From Hydractinia symbiolongicarpus (taxonomy: Eukaryota > Cnidaria > Hydrozoa > Anthoathecata > Hydractiniidae): a stretch of DNA of 64,000 nucleotides. Below the pieces are notes generated by a model that saw nothing but the letters and a program-made list of their open reading frames with translations, searched no databases and was not told the origin of the DNA. Where the stretch lies: NCBI RefSeq assembly GCF_029227915.1, contig NC_079882.1, forward strand, positions 496,001 to 560,000. Reading direction: 5' to 3'. This document shows, piece by piece, positions 48,600-62,187 of this stretch (its first letter is position 1; the number at the start of each line of letters is the position of its first letter). Both the position numbers and the translations under genes were made by a program.

Positions 48600-51500
48600 T
48601 CGTTCGGGAAATGCGTTTACTCCCTGGGTACTTTCTTTGTATACTTCTGACTAAACGGACCGAGTCAGGGATTTACGGGAAATCGCGGGTTTTCGTTTGC
48701 CGCGATTAAACTTCTTTTATTCAACGCCTCATCAAAAATGAAAACATTTTTGAAAACTACAAGTCTCATGCGTTTTAGTGCTGAAAACATAACTTAAAAA
48801 ATCGTTCGGGAAATGAGTTTACTTCCTGGGTAATTTCTTTGTATACTTTTGTCTATACGGGCCGAGTCCGGGATTTACTGGAAATCGCGGGTTTTTGATT
48901 GCCGGCGATTAAACTTCTTTTATTCAGCGTCTCATCAAAAATGAAAACATTTCTGAAAACTACAAGTCTCATGCGTTTTAGTGCTGAAAAAATAATTTAA
49001 AAAATCGTTTGGGAAATGAGTTTACTTCCTGGGTAATTTCTGTGTATACTTTTAACTATACGGGACGAGTCCGGGATTTACGGGAAATCGCGGGTTTTCG
49101 TTTGCCGGCGATTAAACCTCTTTTATTCAGCGTCTCATCAAAAATGAAAACATTTTTGAAAACTACAAGTCTCATGCGTTTTAGTGCTGAAAACATAACT
49201 TAAAAAATCGTTCGGGAAATGAGTTTACTTCCTGGGTAATTTCTTTGTATACTTTTGTCTATACGGGCCGAGTCCGGGATTTACTGGAAATCGCGGGTTT
49301 TTGATTGCCGGCGAGTAAACTTCTTTTATTTAGCGTCTCATTAAAAATGAAAACATTTCTGAAAACTACAAGTCTCATGCGTTTTAGTGGTGAAAAACTA
49401 ATTTAAAAAATCGTTCGGGAAGGGAGTTTACTCACTGGGTACTTTCTTTGTAAACTTCTGACTAAACGGGCCGAGACAGGGATTTGCGGGAAATCGCAGG
49501 TTTTCGTTTGCCGGCGATTAAACCTCTTTTATTCAGCGTCTCATCAAAAATGAAAACTTTTTTAAAAAATACAAGTCTCATGCGTTTTAGTGCTGAAAAA
49601 ATAATTTAAAAAATCGTTCGGGATATGAGTTTACTTCCTGGGTAATTTCTTTGTATACTTTTGACTATACGGGCCGAGTCAGGGATTTACAGAAAATCGC
49701 AGGTTTTCGTTTGCCGGCCATTAAACTTCTTTTATTCAGCGTCTCATCAAAAATGAAAACATTTTTGAAAACTTCAAGTCTCATGCGTTTTAGTGCTGAA
49801 AACATAACTTAAAAAATCGTTCGGGAAATGAGTTTACTTCCTGGGTAATTTCTTTGTATACTTTTGTCTATACAGGCCGAGTCCGGGATTTACGGGAAAT
49901 CGCGGGTTTTTGTTTGCCGGCGATTAAACTTCTTTTATTCAGCGTCTCATCAAAAATGAAAACATTTCTGAAAACTACAAGTCTCATGCGTTTTAGTGGT
50001 GAAAAACTAATTTAAAAAATCGTTCGGGAAATGAGTTTACTCCCTGGGTACTTTCTTTGTATACTTCTGACTATACGGGCCGAGTCAGGGATTTACGGGA
50101 AATCGCGGGTTTTCGTTTGCCGGCGATTAAACTTCTTTTATTCAGCGTCTCATCAAAAATGAAAACATTTTTGAAAACTACAAGTCTCATGCGTTTTAGT
50201 GCTGAAAAAAAAAAATTTAAAAAATCGTTCGGGAAATGAGTTTACTTCCTGGGTAATTTCTTTATATACTTTTAACTATACGGGCCGAGTCCGGGATTTA
50301 CGGGAAATCGTGGGTTTTCGTTTGCCGGCGATTAAACTTCTTTTATTCAGCGTCTGATCAAAAATGAAAACATTTCTGAAAACTACAAGTCTCATGCGTT
50401 TTAGTGGTGAAAAACTAATTTAAAAAATCGTTTGGAAAATGAGTTTACTCCCTGGGTACTTTCTTTCTATACTTCTGACTATACGGGCCGAGTCAGGAAT
50501 TTACGGGAAATCGCGGGTTTTCGTTTGCCGGCAATTAAACTTCTTTTATTCAGCGTCTGATCAAAAATGAAAACATTTCTGAAAACTACAAGTCTCATGC
50601 GTTTTAGTGGTGAAAAACTAATTTAAAAATCGTTCGGGAAATAAGTTTACTCCCTGGGTACTTTCTTTGTATACTTTTGACTATACGGGCCGAATCTGGG
50701 ATTTACGGGAAAGCGCGGTTTTGATTTGCCGGCGATTAAACTTCTTTTATTCAGCGTCTCATCAAAAATGAAAACATTTATAAAAACTACATGTCTCATG
50801 CGTTTTACTGGTGAAAAAATAATTTAAAAAATCGTTCAGGAAATGAATTTACTCCCTGGGTACTTTCTTTGTATACTTCTGACTAAACGGGTCGAGTCAG
50901 GGATTTACGGGAAATCGCGGGTTTTCGTTTGCCGGCGACTAAACTTCTTTTATTCAGCGTCTCATCAAAAATGAAAACATTTTTGAAAACTACAAGTCTC
51001 ATGCGTTTTAGTGGTGAAAATTTAATTTAAAAAATCGTTCGGGAAATGCGTTTACTTCCTGGGTAATTTCTTTGTATACTTTTAATTATACGGGCCGAGT
51101 CCGGGATTTACGGCAAATCGCGGGTTTTCGTTTGTCGGCGATTAAACTTCTTTTATTCAGCGTCTCATCAAAAATGAAAACATTTTTGAAAACTACAAGT
51201 CTCATGCGTTTTACTGTTGAAAAAATAATTTAAAAAATCGTTCGGGTTATGAGTTTACTTCCTGGGTAATTTCTTTGTATACTTTGAACTATACGGGACG
51301 AGTCCGGGATTTAAGGGAAATCGCGGGTTTTCGTTTGTCGGCGATTAAACTTCTTTTATTCAGCGTCTCATCAAAAATGAAAACATTTTTGAAAACTACA
51401 AGTCTCATGCGTTTTAGTGCTGAAAACATAACTTAAAAAATCGTTCGGGAAATGAGTTTACTTCCTGGGTAATTTCTTTGTATACTTTTGTCTATACGGG

Positions 51501-51846
51501 CCGAGTCCGGGATTTACGGGAAATCGCGGGTTTTTGTTTGCCGGCGATTAAACTTCTTTTATTCAGCGTCTCATCAAAAATGAAAACATTTCTGAAAACT
51601 ACAAGTCTCATGCGTTTTAGTGGTGAAAAACTAATTTAAAAAATCGTTCGGGAAATGAGTTTACTCCCTGGGTACTTTCTTTGTATACTTTTGACTATAC
51701 GGGCCGAGTTCGGGATTTACGGGAAATCGCGGGTTTCCGTTTGCCGGCGATTAAACTTCTTTTATTCAGCGTCTGATCAAAAATGAAAACATTTTTGAAA
51801 ACTACAAGTCTCATGCGTTTTACTGGTAAAAAAATAATTTAAAAAA
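48600..51846. repeat. Eight-monomer duplication and rest of the 19-mer copy
   Basis: 48600 repeats 46977 at an offset of 1,623 bp (eight monomers, one of them 202 bp), including the fused monomer with the deletion, now at 49614. From 49817 it matches 44540 onward at an offset of 5,277 bp (3,857 + 1,623 - 203). The match continues through the eleven-A monomer (50020) to the monomer at 51644 and ends near 51.79 kb. The shared deletion shows the order of events: 19-mer duplication, loss of one monomer, then duplication of eight. Confidence 0.87.
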
Positions 51847-54483
51847 TCGTTCGGGAAGGGAGTTTACTCACTGGGTACTTTCTTTGTAAACTTCTGACTA
51901 AACGGGCCGAGACAGGGATTTGCGGGAAATCGCGGGTATTCGTTTGCCGGCAATTAAACCTCCTTTATTCAGCGTCTCATCAAAAATGAAAACATTTTTA
52001 AAAAATAAAAGTCTTATGCGTTTTAGTGCTGAAAAAATAATTTAAAAAATCGTTCGGGATATGAGTTTACTTCCTAGGTAATTTTTTTGTATACTTTTGA
52101 CTATACGGGCCGAGTCAGGAATTTACGGGAAATCGCGGGTTTTCGTTTGCCCGCGATTAAACTTCTTTTATTCAGCGTCTCATCAAAAATGAAAACATTT
52201 CTGAAAACTACAAGTCTCATGCGTTTTAGTGGTGAAAAACTAATTTAAAAAATTGTTCGGGAAATGAGTTTACTCCCTGGGTACTTTCTTTGTATACTTT
52301 TGACTATACGGGCCGAGTCCGGGATTTACGGAAAATCGCGGGTTTTCGTTTGCCGGCGATTAAACTTCTTTTATTCAGCGTCTCATCAAAAATGAAAACA
52401 TTTTTGAAAACTACAAGTCTCATGCGTTTTACTGGTGAAAAAATAATTTGAAAAATCGTTCGGGAAATGAGTTTACTCCCTGGGTACTTTCTTTGTATAC
52501 TTTTGACTATACGAGACGAGTCCGGGATTTACGGGAAATCGCGGGTTTTCGTTTGCCGGCGATTAAACTTCTTTTATTCAGCGTCTCATCAAAAATGAAA
52601 ATATTTTTGAGAACTACAAGTCTCATGCGTTTTACTGGTGAAAAAATAATTTAAAAGATCGTTCGCAAAATGAGTTTACTCCCTGGGTACTTTCTTTGTA
52701 TACTTCTGACTATACGGGCCGAGACAGGGATTTACGGGAAATCGCGGGTTTTCTTCTGCCGGCGATTAAACTTCTTTTATTCAGCGTCTCATCAAAAATG
52801 AAAACAATTGTGAAAGCTACAAGTCTCATGCGTTTGAGTGGCGAAAAAATAATTTGAAAAATCGTTCGGGAAATGAGTTTACTCCCTGGGTACTTTCTTT
52901 GTATACTTTTGACTATACGAGACGAGTCCGGGATTTACGGGAAATCGCGGGTTTTCGTTTGCCGGCGATTAAACTTCTTTTATTCAGCGTCTCATCAAAA
53001 ATGAAAATATTTTTGAGAACTACAAGTCTCATGCGTTTTACTGGTGAAAAAATAATTTAAAAGATCGTTCGCGAAATGAGTTTACTCCCTGGGTACTTTC
53101 TTTGTATACTTCTGACTATACGGGCCGAGACAGGGATTTACGGGAAATCGCGGGTTTTCTTCTGCCGGCGACTAAACTTCTTTTATTCAGCGTCTCATCA
53201 AAAATGAAAACAATTTTGAAAGCTACAAGTCTCATGCGTTTGAGTGGCGAAAAAATAATTTAAAAAATTGTTTGGGAAATGAGTGTACTCCCTGGGTACT
53301 TTCTTTGTATACTTTTAACTATACGGGCCGAATCTGGGATTTACGGGAAAGCGCGGTTTTGATTTGCCGGCGATTAAACTTCTTTTATTCAGCGTCTCAT
53401 CAAAAATGAAAACATTTATAAAAACTACATGTCTCATGCGTTTTACTGGTGAAAAAATAATTTAAAAAATCGTTCAGGAAATGAATTTACTCCCTGGGTA
53501 CTTTCTTTGTATACTTCTGACTAAACGGGCCGAGTCACGGATTTACGGGAAATCGCGGGTTTTCGTTTGCCGGCGACTAAACCTCTTTTATTCAGCGTCT
53601 CATCAAAATTGAAAACATTTTTGAAAACTACAAGTCTCATGCGTTTTAGTGGTGAAAATTTAATTTAAAAAATCGTTCGGGAAATGAGTTTACTCCCTGG
53701 GTACCTTCTTTGTATACCTTTGACTATACGGGCCGAGTCAGGGATTTGCGGGAATTCGCGGGTTTTCGTTTGCTGGCGATTAAACCTCTTTTATTCAGCG
53801 TCTCATCAAAAATGAAAACATTTTTGAAAACTACAAGTCTCATGCGTTTTACTGGTGAAAAAATAATTTAAAAAATCGTTCTGGTTATGAGTTTACTTCC
53901 TGGGTAATTTCTTTGTATACTTTGAACTATACGGGACGAGTCCGGGATTTACGGGAAATCGCGGGTTTTCGTTTGTCGGCGATTAAACTTCTTTTATTCA
54001 GCGTTTCATCAAAATGAAAACATTTTTGAAAACTACAAGTCTCATGCGTTTTACTGGTGAAAAAATAATTTAAAAAATCGTTCGGGAAATGCGTTTACTC
54101 CCTGGGTACTTTCTTTGTATACTTCTGACTAAACGGACCGAGTCAGGGATTTGCGGGAAATCGCGGGTTTTCGTTTGCCGGCGATTAAACCTCTTTTATT
54201 CAGCGTCTCATCAAAAATGAAAACATTTTTGAAAACTACAAGTCTCATGCGTTTTAGTGCTGAAAACATAACTTAAAAAATCGTTCGGGAAATGAGTTTA
54301 CTTCCTGGGTAATTTCTTTGTATACTTTTGTCTATACGGGCCGAGTCCAGGATTTACGGGAAATCGCGGGTTTTCGTTTGCCGGCGATTAAACTTCTTTT
54401 ATTCAGCGTCTCATCAAAAATGAAAACATTTTTGAAAACTACAAGTCTCATGCGTTTTACTGGTGAAAAGATAATTTGAAAAA
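51847..54483. repeat. Mixed block of the right family
   Basis: Thirteen monomers. It includes a dimer repeated at 406-bp spacing (about 52445 and 52851), with tatacgagacgag, ttgagaactac, gccgagacagg and gcgtttgagtggcg. Around 53.3-53.9 kb is a run (aaagcgcggttttg, then gaaatgaatttac, then gtatacctttgac) that reappears at 59.2-59.7 and 63.4-64.0 kb. The monomer near 53871 introduces gttatgagtttac, an early form of the pentamer's second monomer. No gene is present. Confidence 0.8.
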
Positions 54484-55496
54484 TCGTTCGGGAAATGAGT
54501 TTACTCCCTGGGTACTTTCTTTGTATACTTTTGACTATACGAGACGAGTCCGGATTTACGGGAAATCGCGGGTTTTCGTTTGCCGGCGATTAAACTTCTT
54601 TTATTCAGCGTCTCATCAAAAATGAAAATATTTTTGAGAACTACAAGTCTCATGCGTTTTACTGGTGAAAAAATAATTTAAAAAATCGTTCTGGTTATGA
54701 GATTACTTCCTGGGTAATTTCTTTGTATACTTTGAACTATACGGGACGAGTCCGGGATTTACGGGAAATCGCGGGTTTTCGTTTGTCGGCGATTAAACTT
54801 CTTTTATTCAGCGTTTCATCAAAAATGAAAACATTTTTGAAAACTACAAGTCTCATGCGTTTTAGTGCTGAAAACATAACTTAAAAAATCGTTCGGGAAA
54901 TGAGTTTACTTCCTGGGTAATTTCTTTGTATACTTTTGTCTATACGGGCCGAGTCCAGGATTTACGGGAAATCGCGGGTTTTCGTTTGCCGGCGATTAAA
55001 CTTCTTTTATTCAGCGTCTCATCAAAAATGAAAACATTTTTGAAAACTACAAGTCTCATGCGTTTTACTGGTGAAAAAATAATTTAAAAAATTGTTTGGG
55101 AAATGAGTTTACTCCCTGGGTACTTTCTTTGTATACTTTTGACTATACGGGCCGAATCTGGGATTTACGGGAAAGCGCGGTTTTGATTTGCCGGCGATTA
55201 AACCTCTTTTATTCAGCGTCTCATCAAAAATGAAAACATTTTTGAAAACTACAAGTCTCATGCGTTTTAGTGCTGAAAGCATAACTTAAAAAATCGTTCG
55301 GGAAATGAGTTTACTTCCTGGGTAATTTCTTTGTATACTTTTGTCTATACGGGCCGAGTCCGGGATTTACGGGAAATCGCGGGTTTTCGTTTGCCGGCGA
55401 TTAAACTTCTTTTATTCAGCGTCTCATCAAAAATGAAAACATTTTTGAAAACTACAAGTCTCATGCGTTTTACTGGTGAAAAAATAATTTGAAAAA
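54484..55496. repeat. Pentamer HOR, copy 1 (1,013 bp)
   Basis: Five monomers: (a) tatacgagacgagtccgga, 202 bp; (b) gttctggttatgag with tttgaactatacgggacg; (c) ttttgtctatac with gtccagg; (d) ttgtttggg with ccgaatctggg and aaagcgcggttttg, 202 bp; (e) ttttgtctatac with gtccggg and a tgctgaaagcataac tail before it. Two monomers lack one base, giving 5 x 203 - 2 = 1,013. Confidence 0.9.
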
Positions 55497-55901
55497 TCGT
55501 TCGGGAAATGAGTTTACTCCCTGGGTACTTTCTTTGTATACTTTTGACTATACGAGACGAGTCCGGATTTACGGGAAATCGCGGGTTTTCGTTTGCCGGC
55601 GATTAAACTTCTTTTATTCAGCGTCTCATCAAAAATGAAAATATTTTTGAGAACTACAAGTCTCATGCGTTTTACTGGTGAAAAAATAATTTAAAAAATC
55701 GTTCTGGTTATCAGATTACTTCCTGGGTAATTTCTTTGTATACTTTGAACTATACGGGACGAGTCCGGGATTTACGGGAAATCGCGTGTTTTCGTTTACC
55801 GGCGATTAAACCTCTTTTATTCAGCGTCTCATCAAAAATAAAAAATTTTTTGAAAACTACAAGTCTCATGCGTTTTACTGGTGAAAAAATAATTTGAAAA
55901 A
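55497..55901. repeat. Partial pentamer (a+b) with a patched b monomer
   Basis: Only the first two pentamer monomers are present. The b monomer (55699-55901) begins normally (with atcagatt for atgagatt). From about 55761 to 55877 it is identical to a monomer at 2701-2817: cgtgttttcgtttaccgg, attaaacctc, aaaaataaaaaatttttt. The next monomer, at 55902, starts a new pentamer. Confidence 0.88.
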
Positions 55902-57927
55902 TCGTTCGGGAAATGAGTTTACTCCCTGGGTACTTTCTTTGTATACTTTTGACTATACGAGACGAGTCCGGATTTACGGGAAATCGCGGGTTTTCGTTTG
56001 CCGGCGATTAAACTTCTTTTATTCAGCGTCTCATCAAAAATGAAAATATTTTTGAGAACTACAAGTCTCATGCGTTTTACTGGTGAAAAAATAATTTAAA
56101 AAATCGTTCTGGTTATGAGATTACTTCCTGGGTAATTTCTTTGTATACTTTGAACTATACGGGACGAGTCCGGGATTTACGGGAAATCGCGGGTTTTCGT
56201 TTGTCGGCGATTAAACTTCTTTTATTCAGCGTTTCATCAAAAATGAAAACATTTTTGAAAACTACAAGTCTCATGCGTTTTAGTGCTGAAAACATAACTT
56301 AAAAAATCGTTCGGGAAATGAGTTTACTTCCTGGGTAATTTCTTTGTATACTTTTGTCTATACGGGCCGAGTCCAGGATTTACGGGAAATCGCGGGTTTT
56401 CGTTTGCCGGCGATTAAACTTCTTTTATTCAGCGTCTCATCAAAAATGAAAACATTTTTGAAAACTACAAGTCTCATGCGTTTTACTGGTGAAAAAATAA
56501 TTTAAAAAATTGTTTGGGAAATGAGTTTACTCCCTGGGTACTTTCTTTGTATACTTTTGACTATACGGGCCGAATCTGGGATTTACGGGAAAGCGCGGTT
56601 TTGATTTGCCGGCGATTAAACCTCTTTTATTCAGCGTCTCATCAAAAATGAAAACATTTTTGAAAACTACAAGTCTCATGCGTTTTAGTGCTGAAAGCAT
56701 AACTTAAAAAATCGTTCGGGAAATGAGTTTACTTCCTGGGTAATTTCTTTGTATACTTTTGTCTATACGGGCCGAGTCCGGGATTTACGGGAAATCGCGG
56801 GTTTTCGTTTGCCGGCGATTAAACTTCTTTTATTCAGCGTCTCATCAAAAATGAAAACATTTTTGAAAACTACAAGTCTCATGCGTTTTACTGGTGAAAA
56901 AATAATTTGAAAAATCGTTCGGGAAATGAGTTTACTCCCTGGGTACTTTCTTTGTATACTTTTGACTATACGAGACGAGTCCGGATTTACGGGAAATCGC
57001 GGGTTTTCGTTTGCCGGCGATTAAACTTCTTTTATTCAGCGTCTCATCAAAAATGAAAATATTTTTGAGAACTACAAGTCTCATGCGTTTTACTGGTGAA
57101 AAAATAATTTAAAAAATCGTTCTGGTTATGAGATTACTTCCTGGGTAATTTCTTTGTATACTTTGAACTATACGGGACGAGTCCGGGATTTACGGGAAAT
57201 CGCGGGTTTTCGTTTGTCGGCGATTAAACTTCTTTTATTCAGCGTTTCATCAAAAATGAAAACATTTTTGAAAACTACAAGTCTCATGCGTTTTAGTGCT
57301 GAAAACATAACTTAAAAAATCGTTCGGGAAATGAGTTTACTTCCTGGGTAATTTCTTTGTATACTTTTGTCTATACGGGCCGAGTCCAGGATTTACGGGA
57401 AATCGCGGGTTTTCGTTTGCCGGCGATTAAACTTTTTTTATTCAGCGTCTCATCAAAAATGAAAACATTTTTGAAAACTACAAGTCTCATGCGTTTTACT
57501 GGTGAAAAAATAATTTAAAAAATTGTTTGGGAAATGAGTTTACTCCCTGGGTACTTTCTTTGTATACTTTTGACTATACGGGCCGAATCTGGGATTTACG
57601 GGAAAGCGCGGTTTTGATTTGCCGGCGATTAAACCTCTTTTATTCAGCGTCTCATCAAAAATGAAAACATTTTTGAAAACTACAAGTCTCATGCGTTTTA
57701 GTGCTGAAAGCATAACTTAAAAAATCGTTCGGGAAATGAGTTTACTTCCTGGGTAATTTCTTTGTATACTTTTGTCTATACGGGCCGAGTCCGGGATTTA
57801 CGGGAAATCGCGGGTTTTCGTTTGCCGGCGATTAAACTTCTTTTATTCAGCGTCTCATCAAAAATGAAAACATTTTTGAAAACTACAAGTCTCATGCGTT
57901 TTACTGGTGAAAAAATAATTTGAAAAG
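55902..57927. repeat. Pentamer HOR, copies 2 and 3
   Basis: Two tandem pentamers, 55902-56914 and 56915-57927, each 1,013 bp with the a-b-c-d-e order of 54484-55496. Differences are very few, such as aacttttttta for aacttctttta near 57430. After 57927 the expected a monomer is replaced by a gccgagacagg and ttcttctgccgg type. Confidence 0.9.
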
Positions 57928-60900
57928 TCGTTCGGGAAACGAGTTTACTCCCTGGGTACTTTCTTTGTATACTTCTGACTATACGGGCCGAGACAGGGAT
58001 TTACGGGAAATCGCGGGTTTTCTTCTGCCGGCGATTAAACTTCTTTTATTCAGCGTCTCATCAAAAATGAAAACAATTTTGAAAGCTACAAGTCTCATGC
58101 GTTTGAGTGGCGAAAAAATAATTTAAAAAATTGTTTGGGAAATGAGTTTACTCCCTGGGTACTTTCTTTGTATACTTTTGACTATACGGGCCGAATCTGG
58201 GATTTACGGGAAAGCGCGGTTTTGATTTGCCGGCGATTAAACTTCTTTTATTCAGCGTCTCATCAAAAATGAAAACATTTTTGAGAACTACAAGTCTCAT
58301 GCGTTTTACTGGTGAAAAAATAATTTAAAAAATCGTTCTGGTTATGAGATTACTTCCTGGGTAATTTCTTTGTATACTTTGAACTATACGGGACGAGTCC
58401 GGGATTTACGGGAAATCGCGGGTTTTCGTTTGTCGGCGATTAAACTTCTTTTATTCAGCGTTTCATCAAAAATGAAAACATTTTTGAAAACTACAAGTCT
58501 CATGCGTTTTAGTGCTGAAAACATAACTTAAAAAATCGTTCGGGAAATGAGTTTACTTCCTGGGTAATTTCTTTGTATACTTTTGTCTATACGGGCCGAG
58601 TCCAGGATTTACGGGAAATCGCGGGTTTTCGTTTGCCGGCGATTAAACTTCTTTTATTCAGCGTCTCATCAAAAATGAAAACATTTTTGAAAACTACAAG
58701 TCTCATGCGTTTTACTGGTGAAAAAATAATTTAAAAAATTGTTTGGGAAATGAGTTTACTCCCTGGGTACTTTCTTTGTATACTTTTGACTATACGGGCC
58801 GAATCTGGGATTTACGGGAAAGCGCGGTTTTGATTTGCCGGCGATTAAACCTCTTTTATTCAGCGTCTCATCAAAAATGAAAACATTTTTGAGAACTACA
58901 AGTCTCATGCGTTTTACTGGTGAAAAAATAATTTGAAAAATCGTTCGGGAAATGAGTTTACTCCCTGGGTACTTTCTTTGTATACTTCTGACTATACGGG
59001 CCGAGACAGGGATTTACGGGAAATCGCGGGTTTTCTTCTGCCGGCGATTAAACTTCTTTTATTCAGCGTCTCATCAAAAATGAAAACAATTTTGAAAGCT
59101 ACAAGTCTCATGCGTTTGAGTGGCGAAAAAATAATTTAAAAAATTGTTTGGGAAATGAGTTTACTCCCTGGGTACTTTCTTTGTATACTTTTGACTATAC
59201 GGGCCGAATCTGGGATTTACGGGAAAGCGCGGTTTTGATTTGCCGGCGATTAAACTTCTTTTATTCAGCGTCTCATCAAAAATGAAAACATTTATAAAAA
59301 CTACATGTCTCATGCGTTTTACTGGTGAAAAAATAATTTAAAAAATCGTTCAGGAAATGAATTTACTCCCTGGGTACTTTCTTTGTATACTTCTGACTAA
59401 ACGGGCCGAGTCAGGGATTTACGGGAAATCGCGGGTTTTCGTTTGCCGGCGACTAAACCTCTTTTATTCAGCGTCTCATCAAAAATGAAAACATTTTTGA
59501 AAACTACAAGTCTCATGCGTTTTAGTGGTGAAAATTTAATTTAAAAAATCGTTCGGGAAATGAGTTTACTCCCTGGCTACCTTCTTTGTATACCTTTGAC
59601 TATACGGGCCGAGTCCGGGATTTGCGGGAATTCGCGGGTTTTCGTTTGCTGGCGATTAAACCTCTTTTATTCAGCGTCTCATCAAAAATGAAAACATTTT
59701 TGAAAACTACAAGTCTCATGCGTTTTACTGGTGAAAAAATAATTTAAAAAATCGTTCGGGTTATGAGTTTACTTCCTGGGTAATTTCTTTGTATACTTTG
59801 AACTATACGGGACGAGTCCAGGATTTACGGGAAATCGCGGGTTTTCGTTTGTCGGCGATTAAACTTCTTTTATTCATCGTTTCATCAAAAATGAAAACAT
59901 TTTTGAAAAATACAAGTCTCATGCGTTTTACTGGTGAAAAAATAATTTAAAAAATCGTTCGGGAAATGCGTTTACTCCCTGGGTACTTTCTTTGTATACT
60001 TCTGACTAAACGGACCGAGTCAGGGATTTACGGGAAATCGCGGGTTTTCGTTTGCCGGCGATTAAACCTCTTTTATTCAGCGTCTCATCAAAAATGAAAA
60101 CATTTTTGAAAACTACAAGTCTCATGCGTTTTAGTGCTGAAAACATAACTTAAAAAATCGTTCGGGAAATGAGTTTACTTCCTGGGTAATTTCTTTGTAT
60201 ACTTTTGTCTATACGGGCCGAGTCCGGGATTTACGGGAAATCGCGGGTTTTTGTTTGCCGGCGATTAAACTTCTTTTATTCAGCGTCTCATCAAAAATGA
60301 AAACATTTCTGAAAACTACAAGTCTCATGCGTTTTAGTGGTGAAAAACTAATTTAAAAAATCGTTCGGGAAATGAGTTTACTTCCCGGGTACTTTCTTTG
60401 TATACTTTTGACTATACGGGCCGAGTTCGGGATTTACGGGAAATCGCGGATTTCCGTTTGCCGGCGATTAAACTTCTTTTAATCAGCGTCTCATCAAAAA
60501 TGAGAACATTTATAAAAACTACATGTCTCATGCGTTTTACTGGTGAAAAAATAATTTAAAAAATCGTTCAGGAAATGAATTTATTCCCTGGGTACTTTCT
60601 TTGTATACTTCTGACTAAACGGGCCGAGTCAGGGATTTACGGGAAATCGCGGGTTTTCGTTTGCCGGCGACTAAACCTCTTTTATTCAGCGTGTGATCAA
60701 AAATGAAAACATTTTTGAAAAGTACAAGTCTCATGCGTTTTAGTGCTGAAAAAATAATTTAAAAAATCGTTCGGGAAGTGAGTTTACTCCCTGGGTACTT
60801 TCTTTGTATACTTCTGACTAAACGGACCGAGTCAGGGATTTGCGGGAAATCGCGGGTTTTCGTTTGCCGGCGATTAAACCTCTTTTATTCAGCGTCTCAT

Positions 60901-62187
60901 TAAAAATGAAAACATTTTTGAAAACTACAAGTCTCATGCGTTTTAGTGCTGAAAACATAACTTAAAAAATCGTTCGGGAAATGAGTTTACTTCCTGGGTA
61001 ATTTCTTTGTATACTTTTGTCTATACGGGCCGAGTCCAGGATTTACGGGAAATCGCAGGTTTTTGTTTGCCGGCGATTAAACTTCTTTTATTCAGCGTCT
61101 CATCAAAAATGAAAACATTTCTGAAAACTACAAGTCTCATGCGTTTTAGTGGTGAAAAACTAATTTAAAAAATCGTTCGGGAAATGAGTTTACCTCCTTG
61201 GTACTTTCTTTGTATACTTTTGACTATACGGGCCGAGTTCGGGATTTACGGGAAATCGCGGGTTTCCGTTTGCCGGCGATTAAACTTCTTTTAATCAGCG
61301 TCTCATCAAAAATGAAAACATTTATAAAAACTACATGTCTCATGCGTTTTACTGGTGAAAAAATAATTTAAAAAATCGTTCAGGAAATGAATTTATTCCC
61401 TAGGTACTTTCTTTGTATACTTCTGACTAAACGGGCCGAGTCAGGCATTTACGGGAAATCGCGGGTTTTCGTTTGCCGGCGACTAAACCTCTTTTATTCA
61501 GCGTGTCATCAAAAATGAAAACATTTTTGAAAACTACAAGTCTTATGCGTTTTAGTGCTGAAAAAATAATTTAAAAAATCGTTCGGGAAGTGAGTTTACT
61601 CCCTGGGTACTTTTTTTGTATACTTTTGACTATACGGGCCGAGTCAAGGATTTACGGGAAATCGCGGGTTTTCGTTTGCCGGCAATTAAACTTCTTTTAT
61701 TCAGCGCCTCATCAAAAATGAAAACATTTTTAAAAACTACAAGTCTCATGCGTTTTAGTACTGAAAAAATAATTTAAAAAATCGTTCGGGAAATGAGTTT
61801 ACTCCCTGGGTACCTTCTTTGTATACTTCTGACTAAACGGACCGAGTCAGGGATTTGCGGGAAATCGCGGGTTTTCGTTTGCCGGCGATTAAACCTCTTT
61901 TATTCTGCGTCTCATCAAAAATGAAAACATTTTTGAAAACTACAAGTCTCATGCGTTTTAGTGCTGAAAACATAACTTAAAAAATCGTTCGGGAAATGAG
62001 TTTACTTCCTGGGTAATTTCTTTGTATACTTTTGTCTATACGGGCCGAGTCCAGGATTTACGGGAAATCGCGGGTTTTCGTTTGCCGGCGATTAAACTTC
62101 TTTTATTCAGCGTCTCATCAAAAATGAAAACATTTTTGAAAACTACAAGTCTCATGCGTTTTACTGGTGAAAAAATAATTTGAAAAA
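57928..62187. repeat. Right-family block between pentamers
   Basis: Twenty-one monomers of the same types in other orders. The gccgagacagg monomer with gcgtttgagtggcg occurs at 57928 and again about 1,013 bp later. b-, c- and d-like monomers follow at 58.3-58.85 kb. At 60.2-61.6 kb a run with ttccgtttgcc, tttataaaaactacatg, gaatttattccc and agcgtgtgatc or agcgtgtcatc is repeated about 0.8 kb apart. No gene is present. Confidence 0.8.
58860..59740. repeat. Segment repeated at the right edge, copy 1
   Basis: From about 58860 the sequence matches 63120 to the window end at a constant offset of 4,260 bp (21 monomers minus 3 bases). Landmarks are ccctggctac at 59571 and 63831 and gccgagacagg at 59001 and 63261. 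Left of 58860 the two diverge (gaatctggga against agtccgggat), which marks the left limit. The right limit lies outside the window. Confidence 0.85.
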
